In this document: positions 62,220-64,000 of the stretch, piece after piece
Layout of the letters: every line of letters begins with the position of its first letter
How positions within the stretch are numbered: the first letter of the stretch is position 1
NCBI RefSeq assembly: GCF_000002425.4
Contig: NC_037261.1
Coordinates: 5,044,825-5,108,824 of the forward strand
Origin: Physcomitrium patens
Lineage: Eukaryota > Streptophyta > Bryopsida > Funariales > Funariaceae
Direction: 5' to 3'
Length of the DNA: 64,000 nucleotides
Notes under the pieces: model-generated
Seen by the model: only the letters and a program-made list of their open reading frames with translations
Told to the model about the DNA's origin: nothing
Database searches by the model: none
Translations under genes and position numbers: made by a program

Positions 62220-63420
62220 TTGATAAAAAGCCTCCACCGCCTTTGTTGCATTTACAAGATTCTTTATTGGCTTCCATGTACATTCACTAATATCATATCT
62301 GTGCTAATGGACAAGATATTGTAATTTATTTTGGTGCCGCCTTAAATCTAAGACTTCTTCTACTTCAAACTCTTCATTATTATCCACTTCTATAAGAGGA
62401 GGTGGAGCTTGTCTTCTTCTTGATATGTCCATTGTCTTCTATGATTAAAGAAGAGTCAAGTGGAATATTGGATGGATTTTTATTGACTTCGATAGGTATA
62501 AATGATATGCAACTAGATTGATTTGTGCAAAAATAGAAAATGATCCAAGCCTTTGATAGTCCAACTTTTCACAAAGACGATTAGTCTTGATATTGCGACA
62601 AAGTAACCATACCTTGTCACTCATGTAGAATGGTAGTTGTTTCTTTCGATAGAAATTTGTATTGGCCTTTTGTTATTCTTGAGCTTCTTTTAACTACGCC
62701 TTCATCGTTGCATGTAGCTCTGACAAATAAATTGTCAAATCTTTCACCACAGGATTATCAACTTTTGAAAAGTCAAAAGTATCAAGTCGTGGATGATAAT
62801 CATAATTGATAAAGAAAGGTGTTTGTTTTGAAGAAGAATGTACCATGTTATTGTAAGTAAATTTTGTCAATGACAAAAGAGTTGTCCAATCATCTTGTTG
62901 ATAATTGATGATACATCTTAAATATTGCTCTAAAATTTGATTAACATGCTTCATTTGTCCATGAGTTTGAGGATGGAATGTTGAAGATAGTTTTATATCT
63001 ACTTTTAGAAACTTGAAAAGAATCCATCAAAATCTTGATACAAACTGAGTTCCCCTATATGATATAGTATCCTTGGATAATCCATGATAGCAATAGATAT
63101 TGTCAAGAAAGAGCTTAGTTATTTCTTTACCTGTAATAAATTTTGTACATGGTAGAAAATGTACCATCTTAGTAAAATAATCTACTATCACAAATATAGA
63201 ATCATAAGAACCTGAGATTAGAAGATCCGTGATGAAATCCATAGAAACAGAATACCATGGTTGTTCTGGAATGGATAGTAGTTGAAGAAGTTTGTAAGGT
63301 CGATGACAAGGAGTTTTTGATCTTGAACAAATATTACAAGATTTTACAAAATCTTTTACTGCTTTCCACATTCGTGGCCACCAAAAATCCTTAGATATTA
63401 GTTCTAAAATTTAATTGAAT
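62220..63420 (-). pseudogene. Gypsy G4 integrase with chromodomain
   Basis: Integrase pieces 63027-63371 and 62694-62954: KSCNICSRSKTPCHRPYKLL, SVSMDFITDLLISGSYDS, KLFLDNIYCYHGLSKD. The second catalytic Asp (SDRGTQF in relatives) is SYRGTQF, and the catalytic Glu of the GQTERVNQ motif is replaced by Lys, so the enzyme would be inactive. Near 62300-62420 the chromodomain shows EEFEVEEVLDLRRHQNKLQY, with a stop after it. Confidence 0.78.
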
Positions 63421-64000
63421 CCAAAATGTCTTTCTACTGGAAAGTCATGACGAGCTTGAAGAATATGTAATCGAGCTTTAGCTTTGAAAACATATAGGCA
63501 TCCTTCGAAATATAGTAGATTATTCTTGAATTCAAACTTGGAAGTATCATGAGACTTTGAAGGATTTCCCTTAATATCACAAATAAGAGGATCAGAAGAC
63601 ATACTTAATAGAACTTGTTTAATAAAAGTTGAATCAACAATTAGTGTTGATTTTATAACTGAAAGATGATGTTCAGGCTTCAAGAGAATTATCCGTTGTT
63701 GATCGAAAGCAGCATCTCCTTCCTTTGATGTAAGGTAAGATCATCTAAATAGTGCATGTGACCAATCTTGTTGTTTTTCTAGTTGATAAGTGATCTTAAA
63801 TTTGAATCTTGATAAAGTCATACTCCAACAGACTTGGTGATAATTCAAAATATGTACTGACATAAAAGATTCAAGATTCTTGTGATCTGTATATATGGTG
63901 ACTAGGCTAAAAGCACCTTCTAGATAATAATACCATTCTTGAAATGAATCCATGATTGTAAGAAGTTCTTTATCATGGATCTCGTAGTTGATCTCGATTG
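63411..64000 (-). pseudogene. Gypsy G4 RNase H and integrase N-terminal finger
   Basis: 63741-63953 gives YTDHKNLESFMSVHILN and MTLSRFKFKITYQLEKQQ, the RNase H tail of gypsy elements. 63411-63683 gives the linker and HDFPVERHFGFN, the HH part of the integrase zinc finger (H of the GHFG motif kept). RT lies beyond the window. Confidence 0.78.

Larger units (their letters stand above)
61193..64000 (-). mobile_element. Gypsy G4, chromovirus-type, runs off the right edge
   Basis: 3' LTR 61193-61757 (starts TGTTACTAATATATGC on the minus strand, ends GCTAACA), purine-rich AGAAGACGAGG just inside, then the 3' part of pol reading leftwards from the window end. Shares all domains with G5 and is the least decayed gypsy copy. 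Confidence 0.8.

Noticed and set aside
24879-64000. Endogenous viral sequence (pararetrovirus or env-bearing element)
   Set aside because: Every domain found fits Ty1/copia or chromodomain-type Ty3/gypsy elements; no movement protein, coat protein or envelope-like frame was seen.
1-64000. CRISPR arrays, operons or other prokaryotic features
   Set aside because: Repeats are microsatellites or LTRs; spliced genes and plant retrotransposons show nuclear plant DNA.
1-64000. tRNA or rRNA genes
   Set aside because: No cloverleaf with A and B box internal promoters and no rRNA core sequence was noticed; the tRNA-like matches at 30411 and 30906 are only primer binding sites.

Overview
This window reads as nuclear DNA of a land plant. 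The support is a multi-exon D-type cyclin gene with plant-style short GT-AG introns at the left edge, Arabidopsis-type CCCTAAA telomere-like motifs, and a large nest of Ty1/copia and chromodomain-bearing Ty3/gypsy LTR retrotransposons. The plant lineage cannot be fixed from the sequence. The old, heavily mutated elements would suit a gymnosperm, lycophyte or bryophyte at least as well as an angiosperm.

Region 1 (1-2.7 kb): the 3' five-sixths of a CYCD gene on the + strand (six exons visible, first one partial), followed by a short unrecognised coding remnant with stop codons. Region 2 (2.7-24.7 kb): about 22 kb with no gene I can defend. It is AT-rich, full of (TA)n, (CA)n, (CTT)n and homopolymer tracts, with a few GC-richer patches (6.8-7.0, 14.0-14.7, 15.7-16.1 and 17.2-19.2 kb). 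A 175-bp MITE-like inverted-repeat element sits at 24.70-24.88 kb, where the sequence changes to very AT-rich.

Region 3 (24.9-64 kb): a retrotransposon graveyard. It holds at least five partial or whole chromovirus-type gypsy elements in both orientations (called here G0, G1, G2, GB, G5 and G4) and two related copia elements. The nesting can be read directly. An inner copia (30556-35844, target duplication AGGTT) sits in the leader of an outer copia (30062-40647, duplication GAGAT). The outer copia sits in the 5' LTR of gypsy G1, which itself appears to cut the integrase part of the opposite-strand gypsy G0. Further right, G5 (minus strand, 49.1-56.4 kb) splits the gag of GB (plus strand), and G2 (minus strand) abuts a truncated GB LTR. 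G4 runs off the right edge.

All retrotransposon reading frames are broken by stops and frameshifts, mostly of the C-to-T or G-to-A type, as expected for long-silenced, methylated DNA. The most notable signal is that both copia elements carry, directly after a 5' LTR with unusual TG...TA ends, a 12-14 nt match to the anticodon loop of initiator tRNA-Met. This is a half-tRNA type primer binding site like that of Drosophila copia and yeast Ty5, rather than the tRNA 3'-end site usual for plant copia elements. Their U3 also carries a 19-bp tandem repeat.
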